From Flavobacterium sp. ACN2 (GTDB lineage: Bacteria > Bacteroidota > Bacteroidia > Flavobacteriales > Flavobacteriaceae): 64,000 bases of DNA. The stretch spans positions 124,001 to 188,000 of the forward strand of contig NZ_MRCM01000001.1 of assembly GCF_002303885.1 (NCBI RefSeq), written 5' to 3'. The notes under the pieces were generated by a model that made no database searches, was not told the origin of the DNA, and worked only from the letters and a program-made list of their open reading frames with translations. Shown here piece after piece: positions 34,359 through 43,758 of this stretch. Each line of letters begins with the position of its first letter. The stretch's first letter is position 1. Both the position numbers and the translations under genes were made by a program.

Positions 34359-35009
34359 ATGAGAATAGATCAAATACAAATCAAAACAAACGATATTCAA
34401 AAAACGAAAGCATTTTACCAGAACCTTTTTGGGCTTTTTATTCTTGAAAATGACCAAAAATCGATTACATTTCAGGCTGGAACTTCTATTTTAAAATTTG
34501 TAGAAGATTCAGATTTTAATTCCATCTATCACTTTGCTTTTAATATTCCTGAAAATCAGCTTGAAGAAGCCATTCAATGGTGCAACGACAAAGTGGATTT
34601 AATTGTTTTGGAAGATAAAAACGTCGTTACTAATTTCGAAAATTGGAATGCGCATTCTATTTATTTCTTCGATCACAACGGAAATTTACTCGAATTCATT
34701 GCTAGACATGATCTTAATAATGAACAAGTTGGTGAATTCAACTCTGCCTCTATTTTAAACATAAGCGAAATCGGAATTGTTACAGAAAATCCGTTGCAAT
34801 TAGGAAATCAATTAATTGAAGAACACGGATTGCATTTCTTTTCTCAAAATACAAATACCGATAAATTTGCTGCAATTGGCGATCATGACGGTTTATTAAT
34901 TCTAGTTCAACCTACTAGAAATTGGTATCCAACTCAAATTCCTTCTGAAAGTAATCCGGTAAAAATAACTTTAGAGAATAATGAAAACATAATTGAATTG
35001 AAGTTTTAA
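34359..35009 (+). CDS. VOC family (glyoxalase/dioxygenase-like) protein
   Basis: A 216-residue protein with a vicinal-oxygen-chelate domain in residues 1-118: MRIDQIQIKTNDIQKTKAFY at the start and the C-terminal motif HSIYFFDHNGNLLEFIAR. A second, weaker VOC-like half follows (about 130-216; SEIGIVTENPLQLGNQLIEE). Possible metal ligands include His and Glu in the two halves, but a full set is not certain. Members are lyases, dioxygenases or resistance proteins; substrate unknown. A tautomerase gene follows 53 bp later. Confidence 0.8.
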   Translation: MRIDQIQIKTNDIQKTKAFYQNLFGLFILENDQKSITFQAGTSILKFVEDSDFNSIYHFAFNIPENQLEEAIQWCNDKVDLIVLEDKNVVTNFENWNAHSIYFFDHNGNLLEFIARHDLNNEQVGEFNSASILNISEIGIVTENPLQLGNQLIEEHGLHFFSQNTNTDKFAAIGDHDGLLILVQPTRNWYPTQIPSESNPVKITLENNENIIELKF

Positions 35010-35062
35010 TAATCTAGCAATTCTAAATTCTGTATTTTTATGCAACTTTAAAATGAATCAAA

Positions 35063-35461
35063 ATGCCATTTGTTAGAATAAGTCTTCCAAAAAAACTTTC
35101 GCTTGAAACAAAAAATACTATTTCTGAAGCTATTCATCAATCTTTAATTGAAGAATTTAATATTCCTGTAGATGATTATTTTCATGTAATTGAAGAACTA
35201 GAAACACATCAGATAAAATATCCTAAAAGTTATTTAGGAATTTCACATTGTGAAGAAATAGTTTATGTACAAATAACCGCGGGACAAGGAAGAACTTTAG
35301 AACAAAAGAAAAAACTATATCACCAAATTGCTTCGAAAATTTCGGTTTCAACTGAAATACTAATCAACAACATAATTATTATTTTACTGGAAAATAATGG
35401 TCATGAAAACTGGTCTTTTGGCAATGGGGAAATTCAAGAGCAAAAACATTTAAAGAAATAA
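35063..35461 (+). CDS. Tautomerase family protein
   Basis: A 132-residue protein starting MPFVRISL, so Pro becomes residue 1 after Met removal and is the expected catalytic base of the 4-oxalocrotonate tautomerase superfamily. The YVQITAGQGRTLEQKKKLY stretch fits the larger Tautomerase_2-type subfamily. It should interconvert keto and enol forms of an unknown compound. It follows the VOC gene and is terminated by a strong hairpin shared with the convergent ATPase gene. Confidence 0.8.
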   Translation: MPFVRISLPKKLSLETKNTISEAIHQSLIEEFNIPVDDYFHVIEELETHQIKYPKSYLGISHCEEIVYVQITAGQGRTLEQKKKLYHQIASKISVSTEILINNIIIILLENNGHENWSFGNGEIQEQKHLKK

Positions 35462-35463
35462 GC

Positions 35464-35496
35464 AAAAAGCCCAATTCGTATGAATTGGGCTTTTAT
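35464..35496. terminator. Bidirectional terminator between convergent genes
   Basis: AAAAGCCCAATTC / GAATTGGGCTTTT with a four-base loop sits 3 bp after the tautomerase stop and 5 bp before the P-type ATPase stop on the other strand. Both strands have T-runs. Confidence 0.9.
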
Positions 35497-35500
35497 TATT

Positions 35501-37501
35501 TTAGAACTTCATTCTCTGAATTCTTACTGCATTCAATATCGCTAATAACGCCACGCCAACATCGGCAAAAACAGCTTCCCACATGGTGGCAAGTCCTCCC
35601 GCGCCAAGAATTAATACAAAAGCCTTAACCACAAAAGCAAGCGTAATATTCTGCCAGACAATCTTTTTAGTCTGTTTCCCGATATTGATTGCCATTGCGA
35701 TTTTACTAGGTTTATCATCCTGAATTACGACATCGGCGGTTTCTATGGCAGCATCGCTTCCTAAACCTCCCATTGCAATCCCGACCGTACTTAAAGCAAT
35801 TACAGGGGCATCGTTTACTCCATCGCCCACAAAAGCAATCGTTTCGTTTTTGGCCTTAATTTCGTTAACCTTATTCACTTTATCTTCTGGAAGCAAATCA
35901 CCAAAAGCTTTCGTAATTCCAAGCTTATCTGCTACGAATTGAACAACATTCGATTTATCTCCGCTCAACATAGTCAGCTTTACGCCTAAAGATTTTAGTT
36001 TAGAAACCGTTTCTTTCGCATCTTCTTTAATTTCATCTGCAATAGTCAGATAACCCGCAAATTTACTTTCATAAGCAATTGCAATTGTGGTATAAACTAT
36101 TGAAGACGGATCAATATCATACGAAATGGAATATTTATCCAAAAGCTTAAAATTCCCTACAAGCAATTCTTTTCCGTTGTAAGTTGCTTTTAATCCGTGG
36201 CCTGAAATTTCTTCGATTTCTTTTAATTCTACCGAAGAATCAACTGGTCCCACATGATTATGAATGGCTGTTGCTACAGGATGTGTACTTCTGTTTTCTA
36301 AAGCATTGACCAGTTTTAAAATTTCGTCTTTATCCAATTCGGATTTTATAATAACTTCTTGCACTTTAAAAACACCTTCGGTCATCGTTCCCGTTTTGTC
36401 AACTATGACATGCTGAATTGTGGAAATACTATCAAGGAAATTACTGCCTTTAAACAGGATTCCGTTTTTACTTGCCGCACCGATTCCGCCAAAATAACCC
36501 AACGGAATACTGATAACCAAAGCGCAAGGGCACGAAATAACTAAGAAAACCAAAGCTCTGTATAGCCAATCGCTAAAAACATAATGGTCAACAAAAAGCA
36601 TTGGCAAAAGACAAATTGCAATTGCCAGATATACTACAATTGGTGTATATATTTTGGCAAACTTCCTGATGAACAATTCTGCAGGGGCTTTTTTGGTTGT
36701 GGCATTTTGTACCAACTCTAGAATTTTAGACAATTTACTGTCATTGTAAGCTGTTGTTACTTTTACTTCGACAATAGTGCTTCCGTTTAACATTCCAGCC
36801 AAAACGGTATCGCCTTTCTTTTTAGTGTCTGGTTTACTTTCTCCCGTCAAAGCGGCTGTATTAAACGAAGCGGAATCGGATAACAACACGCCATCCAAAC
36901 CTAATTTTTCGCCCGCTTTAAGCTGAATAATCGCTCCAATCTGAACGTCTTTGGCTTTGACTTTTACTGCAACATTGTTTTCTAAAATATGCACCTCATC
37001 TGGACGTTGATCGAGCAGACTTTTAATACTCGATTTTGCTCTACTAACCGCCATTCCTTGAAAGGTTTCTCCAATAGTGTAAAATAGCATAACAGCAACA
37101 CCTTCTGGATATTCTCCAATGGCAAAAGCTCCGATTGTCGCGATACACATCAGAAAAAACTCTGAGAAAACATCTCCTTTTACAATGCTTTCGTAAGCTT
37201 CTTTCAAAACCGGAAGTCCGACTGGAAGATACGCAATTGCATACCAGACAATTCTAACATATCCTGTAAACCATTCTTGCGGAAAATAGTTATCAAAACC
37301 AATTCCGATTAGCAGTAAAATAAAAGATATAATTGATGGCAGAAACAACTGAAAAAGACTTCCGTTTGCATTGTGTTCATGATCATGTCCTTCGTGATTG
37401 TGCCCATCATTATCAGTCTGCACAGGCTCGTCATGTGAACAGCAGCAAGAAGGTTTGACTTTATTTTTTTTATTTTTTACTTCTTTATCTTGATGTATCA
37501 T
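35501..37501 (-). CDS. Zn/Cd/Pb-type heavy metal P-type ATPase
   Basis: A 666-residue P1B ATPase. The N-terminal tail has metal ligands (CCCSHDE and a His-rich GHNHEGHDHEH, residues 19-43) instead of a folded HMA domain. The membrane site CPC is at 324-326, the phosphorylation motif DKTGT at 368-372, and the GDGVNDAP hinge is present. The last helix has ADVGVALLAILNA, with an Asp where ZntA/CadA exporters carry one, so Zn/Cd export is more likely than Cu. It follows czcB in the same direction across a repeat-rich 382-bp gap and belongs functionally to the metal-efflux cluster. Confidence 0.9.
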   Translation of the reverse strand: MIHQDKEVKNKKNKVKPSCCCSHDEPVQTDNDGHNHEGHDHEHNANGSLFQLFLPSIISFILLLIGIGFDNYFPQEWFTGYVRIVWYAIAYLPVGLPVLKEAYESIVKGDVFSEFFLMCIATIGAFAIGEYPEGVAVMLFYTIGETFQGMAVSRAKSSIKSLLDQRPDEVHILENNVAVKVKAKDVQIGAIIQLKAGEKLGLDGVLLSDSASFNTAALTGESKPDTKKKGDTVLAGMLNGSTIVEVKVTTAYNDSKLSKILELVQNATTKKAPAELFIRKFAKIYTPIVVYLAIAICLLPMLFVDHYVFSDWLYRALVFLVISCPCALVISIPLGYFGGIGAASKNGILFKGSNFLDSISTIQHVIVDKTGTMTEGVFKVQEVIIKSELDKDEILKLVNALENRSTHPVATAIHNHVGPVDSSVELKEIEEISGHGLKATYNGKELLVGNFKLLDKYSISYDIDPSSIVYTTIAIAYESKFAGYLTIADEIKEDAKETVSKLKSLGVKLTMLSGDKSNVVQFVADKLGITKAFGDLLPEDKVNKVNEIKAKNETIAFVGDGVNDAPVIALSTVGIAMGGLGSDAAIETADVVIQDDKPSKIAMAINIGKQTKKIVWQNITLAFVVKAFVLILGAGGLATMWEAVFADVGVALLAILNAVRIQRMKF

Positions 37502-37883
37502 TTTTTGAGTTTCAAGTTTCAGGTTTAAAGTTTCACGTTTAAAGTTTCACGTTTTTAATGCCTGAAGTTATTGTTTAAATAATGTCCTAAAATTAAGCAT
37601 TTTGTGGTAAAGTTTGTTGCCACGAAGACGCTAAGGCACAAAGTTTTTTTTTCTCACTTTATGTCATTTCGACGAAGGAGAAATCTCCGCTAGAAACTCC
37701 ACAAAGATTGAATTCTAGGAACGGAGCTACTTGTGGAGATTTCTCCTTCGTCGAAATGACAAATAATACGTTTATTCTCCTTGTAAAAAACTTTGCGACT
37801 TGGCGCCTTTGCGAGCAAATTCCAATCCAACAAAAAAACTTAGTCCCTTAGTATCTTAGCTACTTAGCATCTTTTAAAAAAAA
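37502..37883. repeat. Repeat-filled gap between czcB and the P-type ATPase
   Basis: There is no gene. From left to right: TTTCAGG/TTTCACG words (37507-37550), a CGAAGACGCTAAGGCACAAA word near 37622, a perfect 27-bp inverted repeat (arms 37662-37688 and 37735-37761, TGTCATTTCGACGAAGGAGA...), GACTTGGCGCCTTTGCGAG words (37797-37815) and CCTTAGTATCTTAGC words (37848-37871). Four different repeat families are packed in one spacer. Confidence 0.8.
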
Positions 37884-39158
37884 CTAATGCGAATGCTCCC
37901 CGCCTCCCTTCATTGCAGAAAGCAGATAAAATGCGCCTTTTGTAACAATCTTTGATTGAGAATCAATCTTATCAACGAATTTTACTTCTGTAAAACCTAA
38001 ATCGGTTGTGCCTGGAATAACTTCTACAGCTTTAAAATGAATTTCTTCTTCGTGTGCTTCTTCTTTTTCGCCTGCTTTGTGTTCGTGTTTTTCTTCTGCA
38101 TGACCTTCTTCCTGAACAAAAACAAAATACTTATCAGCATTTCTAACTACTGCATCTTTTGGAAGCGCTGGAACAGTTGCATTGGTAATATTAATATTCG
38201 CAGAAACGTACATTCCCGGAATCAAACCTTTGGCATCAGCGGGATCAATTCTGGCATGTACGGCAACCGTTTTACTTTCGTTAGAAAAAGACTTATTGAT
38301 TCCGAAAATCTTTCCTTTAATCGATTTATTCGACTGATTCGTTAACACAAAATCAATTACCTGACCAACAGAAATCGAACCCAAATCTTTTTCATATACA
38401 TTCAGATCCAAATGCATCTGACTGTTGTCTACCACTTCAAAAAGCGAAACTCCTGTATTCGCAAAAGCACCTTTGGCAATATTGATTTTTCCAACAAAAC
38501 CATTTATTGGCGAAACAATCGGCACGACCGATGTCGCTCCTTTTGTATTGACATGTAAAGCATCCAACTTGTTTTTTGCTGCTTGAGCACGAGCTCTTTC
38601 GGCTGCTAATTTGGCTTTTACTTCCTGAAAAGTCTTTCTCGGATTCACATTTTCCTCACTCAATGTTTTCTGACGATTATACTCTAACTGCAGAAATTCT
38701 ACATTAGCAACAGCTGACTGATAATCTTCCTGCATTTCTATAACTTCCAAATTCTGAATCGTTGCCAGCACTTTTCCTTTGTTTACATAAGTTCCTTCTA
38801 AAACAAAAATATCTTTTACTGTTCCGCCAATTAAAGTCGAAACCTCAGCAGAATTTTGCGGAGGAACTGTTGTGTAACCATTTGCTTTGATGACTTTGTT
38901 AAGATTTCGATCTTCTACAATTCCAGTTTCAATGCCAACCGTTTTGTATTGTGATTCCGTCAAAGCCACTTCTGTAGTTTCTTTTTCTTCTTCCTGAGCT
39001 TCTTCCACTTTCTTTTCGTTACAACTTGCTAAAGTAACCGCAAGGCACGCAATCCCGATAGCTATCGGGAGCAAGGCACGCAAGGAAATTACACTTTGCG
39101 CTCTTTGCGAAAATCCCTTAGCGCTCTTTGCGGTTAAACTATTATCTATATTTTTCAT
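37884..39158 (-). CDS. czcB: RND efflux periplasmic adaptor (CzcB-like) lipoprotein
   Basis: A 424-residue membrane-fusion protein. It has a lipobox LASC with Cys46, barrel-sandwich/lipoyl halves (about 85-120 and 195-235) around a coiled coil (about 120-190), and a beta-barrel domain. A His/Glu-rich tail region (GHAEEKHEHKAGEKEEAHEE) probably binds metal. It bridges CzcA and CzcC. Residues 8-42, including the signal-peptide core PIAIGIACLAV, are encoded by an in-frame intergenic-type repeat (39035-39136). It lies 2 bp after czcC. Confidence 0.9.
   Translation of the reverse strand: MKNIDNSLTAKSAKGFSQRAQSVISLRALLPIAIGIACLAVTLASCNEKKVEEAQEEEKETTEVALTESQYKTVGIETGIVEDRNLNKVIKANGYTTVPPQNSAEVSTLIGGTVKDIFVLEGTYVNKGKVLATIQNLEVIEMQEDYQSAVANVEFLQLEYNRQKTLSEENVNPRKTFQEVKAKLAAERARAQAAKNKLDALHVNTKGATSVVPIVSPINGFVGKINIAKGAFANTGVSLFEVVDNSQMHLDLNVYEKDLGSISVGQVIDFVLTNQSNKSIKGKIFGINKSFSNESKTVAVHARIDPADAKGLIPGMYVSANINITNATVPALPKDAVVRNADKYFVFVQEEGHAEEKHEHKAGEKEEAHEEEIHFKAVEVIPGTTDLGFTEVKFVDKIDSQSKIVTKGAFYLLSAMKGGGEHSH
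39035..39136. repeat. AACCGC palindromic element inside the czcB coding sequence
   Basis: A 102-bp segment with ends TAACCGC/GCGGTTA, two GCACGCAA words, the palindrome CCCGATAGCTATCGGG (39054-39069), and GCGCTCTTTGCG words. It belongs to the same family as the intergenic elements at 22037-22151, 22859-22983 and 60447-60532. Its length is a multiple of three and it is fully translated within the signal-peptide region. Confidence 0.85.
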
Positions 39159-39160
39159 TT

Positions 39161-40402
39161 TTAATTGTTTTTGATAGTTGGAAATTGAAGTTCGATAGCG
39201 CTCTGATTATAGCTGTGAGTTGCCTCTGCAAATTGTTTTTTAATATCAATGGCCTGATTTAAAAAGCTGATATACGACCAGTAACTCATATCGCCGTTGG
39301 CATAACTTTTTTGCGCCGTTTCAATAATCTGATCGGCATAATGCAGCCCTTCATTTTGGAAATAAGCTAAGTTTTTCTGCTGTTTTTTGAAGTTATTCTG
39401 CAACTCTTCTTTCTGCAGATTCAAAATCATTTTGTTTTTATCTAAAGCCATTTGCGACTGCGAAATACTGATTTCGGCCGCTTTGGCTTTGGTCGTATTC
39501 ACACCGCCAAATAACGGAATCTGTAATCCTGCTGTAAAACCCTGAAACAGCGATTCGGTATTAATGGTTTGTGCAAAATAGCCTAATCCAACTTTTGGTG
39601 TTCGCAGTGCTTTAAACGTTCCCGCTTCTTTTTGGTAAACCGAAATCTGCTGCTGATAAAAATCGGTCATCAGCGTTTCTGCTTTTGTGTTTTCCTGATT
39701 TTCTATAAAAGTGTATTGCAAAGCCGTCTTTGAATCGGGAACAATATTTTCGTCTGTCTGAATGAAAAATTGCAATTGTTTCTGATAAATTGCCAAGTCG
39801 TATTCTAACTGTGCTTTTTGTGTCTCAATTTCTTTTACTTTCGCTTTTGCACTAATTACTTCGATATTTCCGCTTTCTCCTGTTTTAAAACGCAGTTCGG
39901 CGTTCTTTAAGAACTTGGTGTAAATAGCATTCAATTCTGAATTTAGTTTCTGGATGGAAACACCATACAAATATTGATAATACGCCAATGTCACCGCTTT
40001 TTCAATTTCATACGAAGACAGCGCTTTTCGTTTTTCGGCCAGTTTTGCCAATTCTTCCTGCAATTGTCGGTTGGCTTTAGTTATATTTCCTAACGGAAAA
40101 AACTGCTGTACCGAAACGTTATGGTCAAAATCGGCACTATTAAACTGCCCACCCTGATACTGTACTTGCAAGGGATCGGGCTGAAAAGCCGCTTTTTTAA
40201 GAACGGTTTGTTTTTCGATTTCTTTGTCAGCGATTTTTAAGTCGATGTTGTTTGATTTGGCTAGTTCTATTGCTTTTTCCAGACTTATGGTTTGCTGTCC
40301 TTGTGAAGGTAAGGTAAGCAATAGAAACGCAATTAACCGCAACCCCGATAGCCATCGAGAGCAAAGCTTTTTCAATCCTATTTTATATGTTAAGTTTTTC
40401 AT
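39161..40402 (-). CDS. czcC: TolC-family outer membrane efflux protein (CzcC-like)
   Basis: A 413-residue outer-membrane factor with a signal peptide ending LPSQGQQ and the two OEP repeats: ISLEKAIELAKSNNIDLKIA near 38-57 and a second helical hairpin set near 200-400. It forms the outer-membrane channel of the CzcCBA efflux pump with the adjacent czcB (2 bp away) and czcA (117 bp upstream). Residues 12-23 (KLCSRWLSGLRL) are encoded by a diverged piece of the same repeat element found in czcB, read in another frame. Confidence 0.88.
   Translation of the reverse strand: MKNLTYKIGLKKLCSRWLSGLRLIAFLLLTLPSQGQQTISLEKAIELAKSNNIDLKIADKEIEKQTVLKKAAFQPDPLQVQYQGGQFNSADFDHNVSVQQFFPLGNITKANRQLQEELAKLAEKRKALSSYEIEKAVTLAYYQYLYGVSIQKLNSELNAIYTKFLKNAELRFKTGESGNIEVISAKAKVKEIETQKAQLEYDLAIYQKQLQFFIQTDENIVPDSKTALQYTFIENQENTKAETLMTDFYQQQISVYQKEAGTFKALRTPKVGLGYFAQTINTESLFQGFTAGLQIPLFGGVNTTKAKAAEISISQSQMALDKNKMILNLQKEELQNNFKKQQKNLAYFQNEGLHYADQIIETAQKSYANGDMSYWSYISFLNQAIDIKKQFAEATHSYNQSAIELQFPTIKNN
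40334..40367. repeat. Diverged AACCGC element piece inside czcC
   Basis: TAACCGCAACCCCGATAGCC followed by ATCGAGAGCAAAGC corresponds to the ...CCCGATAGCTATCGGGAGCAAGGC part of the czcB element with substitutions and a deletion. It lies in the signal-peptide coding region of czcC. Confidence 0.65.
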
Positions 40403-40417
40403 TTTCTTATTTTTTTA

Positions 40418-40489
40418 TCTCTCGCAGATTTTGCAGATTTAGGGGATTTTTTAAAATTAATCTGCCAGATCTGCTGAATCTGCGAGAGA
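40418..40489. repeat. CTCGCAGATT hairpin in the czcA-czcC spacer
   Basis: Arms TCTCTCGCAGATT (40418-40430) and AATCTGCGAGAGA (40477-40489) pair perfectly. Internal words are GCAGATT and ATCTGC. It fills most of the 117-bp spacer. Confidence 0.75.
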
Positions 40490-40519
40490 AATTATTTTCT
40501 ACACGCAGTAATAAATTAT

Positions 40520-43500
40520 CTAATTATCAGATTTTCTAATTATCTCATTACGATTAAACTTCTCCAACAATAAATACAAAATCGGTAAGACGATCAACGT
40601 TAATAAAGTTGCCGAGATTAATCCGCCAATTACTACGGTTGCTAGAGGCTTCTGGACTTCTGCCCCGCCGCTTGTGGATAAAGCCATTGGCAAAAATCCT
40701 AATGAAGCTACAGCTGCAGTCATTAAAACAGGACGCAAACGTGTTTTGGTTCCGATTAGGATTCGTTGAAACGGATCTGAAATACCTTCTGTTTTTAATT
40801 GGTTGAAATACGAAATCAGTACAATTCCGTTTAAAACTGCAATTCCGAATAAGGCGATAAAACCAATTCCGGCAGAAATACTAAACGGCATTCCTCTCAG
40901 CGACAGCGCAAAAACACCTCCAATAGCCGATAACGGAATCGCACTAAAAATCAGCAGCGCTTGTTTGGCACTTTTAAAAGTAAAATACAGCAAGACCAAA
41001 ATAAGTCCCAAAGCAATTGGCAAGGCTACAGAAAGTCTTTTTGAAGCTTCAATTAAATTTTCGAATTGCCCTCCATACGTCACATAATAACCTGCGGGAA
41101 GCTTAAAGCTTTTATCCAGTTTTGCCTGAATTTCTTCGACAACACTTTTGATATCTCGTCCACGAACATTTAAACCAACGGTAATTCTTCTTTTTCCGTC
41201 TTCGCGGATAACCTGTACAGGACCTTGTTCGTACTCTACAGAAGCAACCTGAGAAAGTGGCACTTGCTGTCCGCTCGGAAGCGGAATAAACAAATTACTC
41301 ACATCGGTAATGTCTGCACGATTGCTTTCGTCCATTCTCACCACAACATCAAACCTTTTGCTTTCGTCATAAATCTTTCCAGCTACTTCTCCCGCAAAAG
41401 ACGAACGGATAATCTGGTTGATATCTGAAATATTTAGTCCGTAAAGCGCAATTTTATCATAATCGTATTTGATGGTAATCTGTGGCAATCCTGTAACTTT
41501 ATCGGCTTTTAAATCTCCGATTCCGTCGATTCCTTTTATTTTCGAAATCAATTCTGTCGCTTTGGCATCTAGGATTTCCAAATCGTCACCAAAAATCTTG
41601 ATGGCGATATCAGAACGGCTTCCCGTCATTAATTCGTTAAAACGCATTTGGATGGGCTGCGAAATCTCGATATTGGCTCCAGGAATAATTTCCATTTCTT
41701 CTTTCATGGCATTGGCAAGTTCTTCCCAATTACGGTATTTGCCTTTCCATTCTTTTTTGTCTTTTAAAACAATAATCAAATCCCCGCTTTCAATTGGCAT
41801 CGGATCGGTCGGAATTTCACCACTTCCGATTTTAGTCACAATAGTCTTGATTTCAGGGAATTTAGCTTTCAGAATCTGTTCGTATTTCGTAGTAGTTTCC
41901 ACCATTTGCGTCAGCGAACTTCCCGTCATAATGGTAGCATTTATTGCCAAATCGCCTTCCTCGATTGTTGGAATAAATTCGCCCCCCATATTCTGGAAAA
42001 CAATAAAAGCAAAAGCAAATAATCCAACGGCAATAGAAAGAACTACTTTTTTAAACTCTAAAGCTTTTTTCAATAATGGCGTATAACGGCTTTCTAGCCA
42101 AGCAATCATGCGGTCGCTAAAATTTTCTTTATGTTCTGTTTTTTTCGAAAGAAACAAAGCACTTATCATTGGGATATATGTCAGCGAAAGAATAAAAGCT
42201 CCAATAATGGCAAAACCAACTGTCATGGCCATTGGTTTAAACATTTTTCCTTCGGTTCCAATCAAAGCCAGAATTGGCAGATATACTATCAGAATAATGA
42301 TTTCTCCAAAAGCAGCACTGTTCCTGATTTTTGAAGCCGAATTATAGACTTCTTCGTCCATTTCTTCCTGCGTTAGTTCTTTTTTATTTTTGAGTTTCTG
42401 CAGGTGATGCATTGTGGCTTCGACAATAATTACGGCGCCGTCGACTATGATTCCGAAATCTATGGCTCCGAGACTCATTAAGTTTCCGCTTACGCCAAAG
42501 GCATTCATTAAAATAACAGCAAACAGCATCGCCAGCGGAATCACAGAAGCGACAATCAATCCGGCACGAAGATTTCCTAAGAACAAAATCAGTACAAAAA
42601 TTACGATTAAAGCTCCTTCTAATAAATTCTTAGCAACGGTTTTTATAGAATTATCAACTAGTTTTCCTCTGTCAATAAAAGCTTCAGCAACAACTCCTTC
42701 AGGAAGGCTTTTATTAATCTGAGCCATTTTTTCGTGAACACGGTTTACAACAGCGCTGGAGTTTTCGCCTTTCAGCATTAGCACCATACCAGACACGATT
42801 TCTCCTTTTCCATCTTTGGTTGATGCACCATAACGCAAAGCAATGCCTTCACGTACTTGCGCTACATTTCGAACCAGAACAGGCGATCCGTTTCGGTTTT
42901 TTACTACCACATTTTCAAGGTCTTTTACGCCTTTTGCCATTCCGACGCCGCGAATAAAATACGTATATTGATCTTTTTCGATATAAGCACCTCCAGTATT
43001 TTGATTGTTTTTTTCTAAAGCATCAAAAATTTCGGTTATCGTTACACCCAAGCTATTCAGCATGTTTGGATTTACAGCAATTTCAAACTGTTTTAGTTTT
43101 CCGCCCCAAGTACTTACATCGGCAACACCTTTAATACCCTGTAATTGAGGAATAATAATCCAATCCTGAATGGTTCTCAGTTCGACAGCACTGTATTTGT
43201 TTTCATACCCTTTTTTAGCATAAACATCGTATTGGTAAATTTCTCCTAATCCTGTTGAAATTGGCGCCAATTCGGGAGAATTTACATAATCTGGAATGTT
43301 TTCTTCGGCTTGTTTTAAGCGCTGAAATATTTGTTCGCGAGCCCAATAAATATCTACATCGTCTTCAAAAACAACGGTAACAACCGATAATCCGAAACGG
43401 GAAATACTGCGGAGTTCTATAATATTGGGAACTGTTTTTACAGCTCTTTCTAAAGGATACGTAATTAATTGCTCAACTTCTTGACTCGCCAATGTTGGTG

Positions 43501-43657
43501 CAGTGGTAATAATCTGAACCTGATTATTGGTTACATCAGGAAGAGCATCGAGCGGTAAATTTTTAAGCGAATAGCTTCCCCAAGCAATGAGTGCAAGGGT
43601 AAATAATAGTATGACGAATTTGTTTCGTATACTAAACTGAATGATTTTATCTAACAT
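40520..43657 (-). CDS. czcA: Heavy-metal RND efflux pump (CzcA/CusA family)
   Basis: A 1045-residue inner-membrane proton/metal antiporter with twelve expected helices and two large periplasmic loops. The fourth-helix motif DFGIIVDGAVIIVE, with two Asp and a Glu, is that of the Zn/Co/Cd subgroup rather than the Cu/Ag one. The N-terminus LDKIIQFSIRNKFVILLFTL is typical. With CzcB and CzcC it exports metal from periplasm or cytosol across both membranes. It is preceded by a DUF6660 gene across a 108-bp, strongly structured spacer. Confidence 0.93.
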   Translation of the reverse strand: MLDKIIQFSIRNKFVILLFTLALIAWGSYSLKNLPLDALPDVTNNQVQIITTAPTLASQEVEQLITYPLERAVKTVPNIIELRSISRFGLSVVTVVFEDDVDIYWAREQIFQRLKQAEENIPDYVNSPELAPISTGLGEIYQYDVYAKKGYENKYSAVELRTIQDWIIIPQLQGIKGVADVSTWGGKLKQFEIAVNPNMLNSLGVTITEIFDALEKNNQNTGGAYIEKDQYTYFIRGVGMAKGVKDLENVVVKNRNGSPVLVRNVAQVREGIALRYGASTKDGKGEIVSGMVLMLKGENSSAVVNRVHEKMAQINKSLPEGVVAEAFIDRGKLVDNSIKTVAKNLLEGALIVIFVLILFLGNLRAGLIVASVIPLAMLFAVILMNAFGVSGNLMSLGAIDFGIIVDGAVIIVEATMHHLQKLKNKKELTQEEMDEEVYNSASKIRNSAAFGEIIILIVYLPILALIGTEGKMFKPMAMTVGFAIIGAFILSLTYIPMISALFLSKKTEHKENFSDRMIAWLESRYTPLLKKALEFKKVVLSIAVGLFAFAFIVFQNMGGEFIPTIEEGDLAINATIMTGSSLTQMVETTTKYEQILKAKFPEIKTIVTKIGSGEIPTDPMPIESGDLIIVLKDKKEWKGKYRNWEELANAMKEEMEIIPGANIEISQPIQMRFNELMTGSRSDIAIKIFGDDLEILDAKATELISKIKGIDGIGDLKADKVTGLPQITIKYDYDKIALYGLNISDINQIIRSSFAGEVAGKIYDESKRFDVVVRMDESNRADITDVSNLFIPLPSGQQVPLSQVASVEYEQGPVQVIREDGKRRITVGLNVRGRDIKSVVEEIQAKLDKSFKLPAGYYVTYGGQFENLIEASKRLSVALPIALGLILVLLYFTFKSAKQALLIFSAIPLSAIGGVFALSLRGMPFSISAGIGFIALFGIAVLNGIVLISYFNQLKTEGISDPFQRILIGTKTRLRPVLMTAAVASLGFLPMALSTSGGAEVQKPLATVVIGGLISATLLTLIVLPILYLLLEKFNRNEIIRKSDN

Positions 43658-43683
43658 TTGAATATATAATGACGTGAGAAATT

Positions 43684-43758
43684 AGACAATTAAATTGTCT
43701 GTAAACGTGTGGAAAGTCCACAACTCTCTCGCCCGTTTTCGATCTTTATCGAACAGGC
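43684..43758 (-). other. Cluster of three hairpins in the DUF6660-czcA spacer
   Basis: Three stems occur in a row: AGACAAT/ATTGTCT (43684-43700), TGTGGA/TCCACA (43708-43722) and TTCGAT/ATCGAA (43738-43753), the last extended by GCC/GGC (43731-43733, 43756-43758). The spacer is short and less AT-rich than usual. It may be a structured leader RNA of czcA. No known riboswitch class is recognised. Confidence 0.45.

Noticed and set aside
37662..37761. Insertion sequence or MITE with 27-bp inverted ends
   Set aside because: The segment is only 100 bp, has no visible target-site duplication and no transposase; it fits better as one more intergenic palindrome, though a MITE origin is not excluded.
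41469..42086. 205-codon open frame opposite czcA
   Set aside because: It lies antisense within the strongly conserved RND pump gene and its translation has no family pattern; an overlapping-frame shadow.
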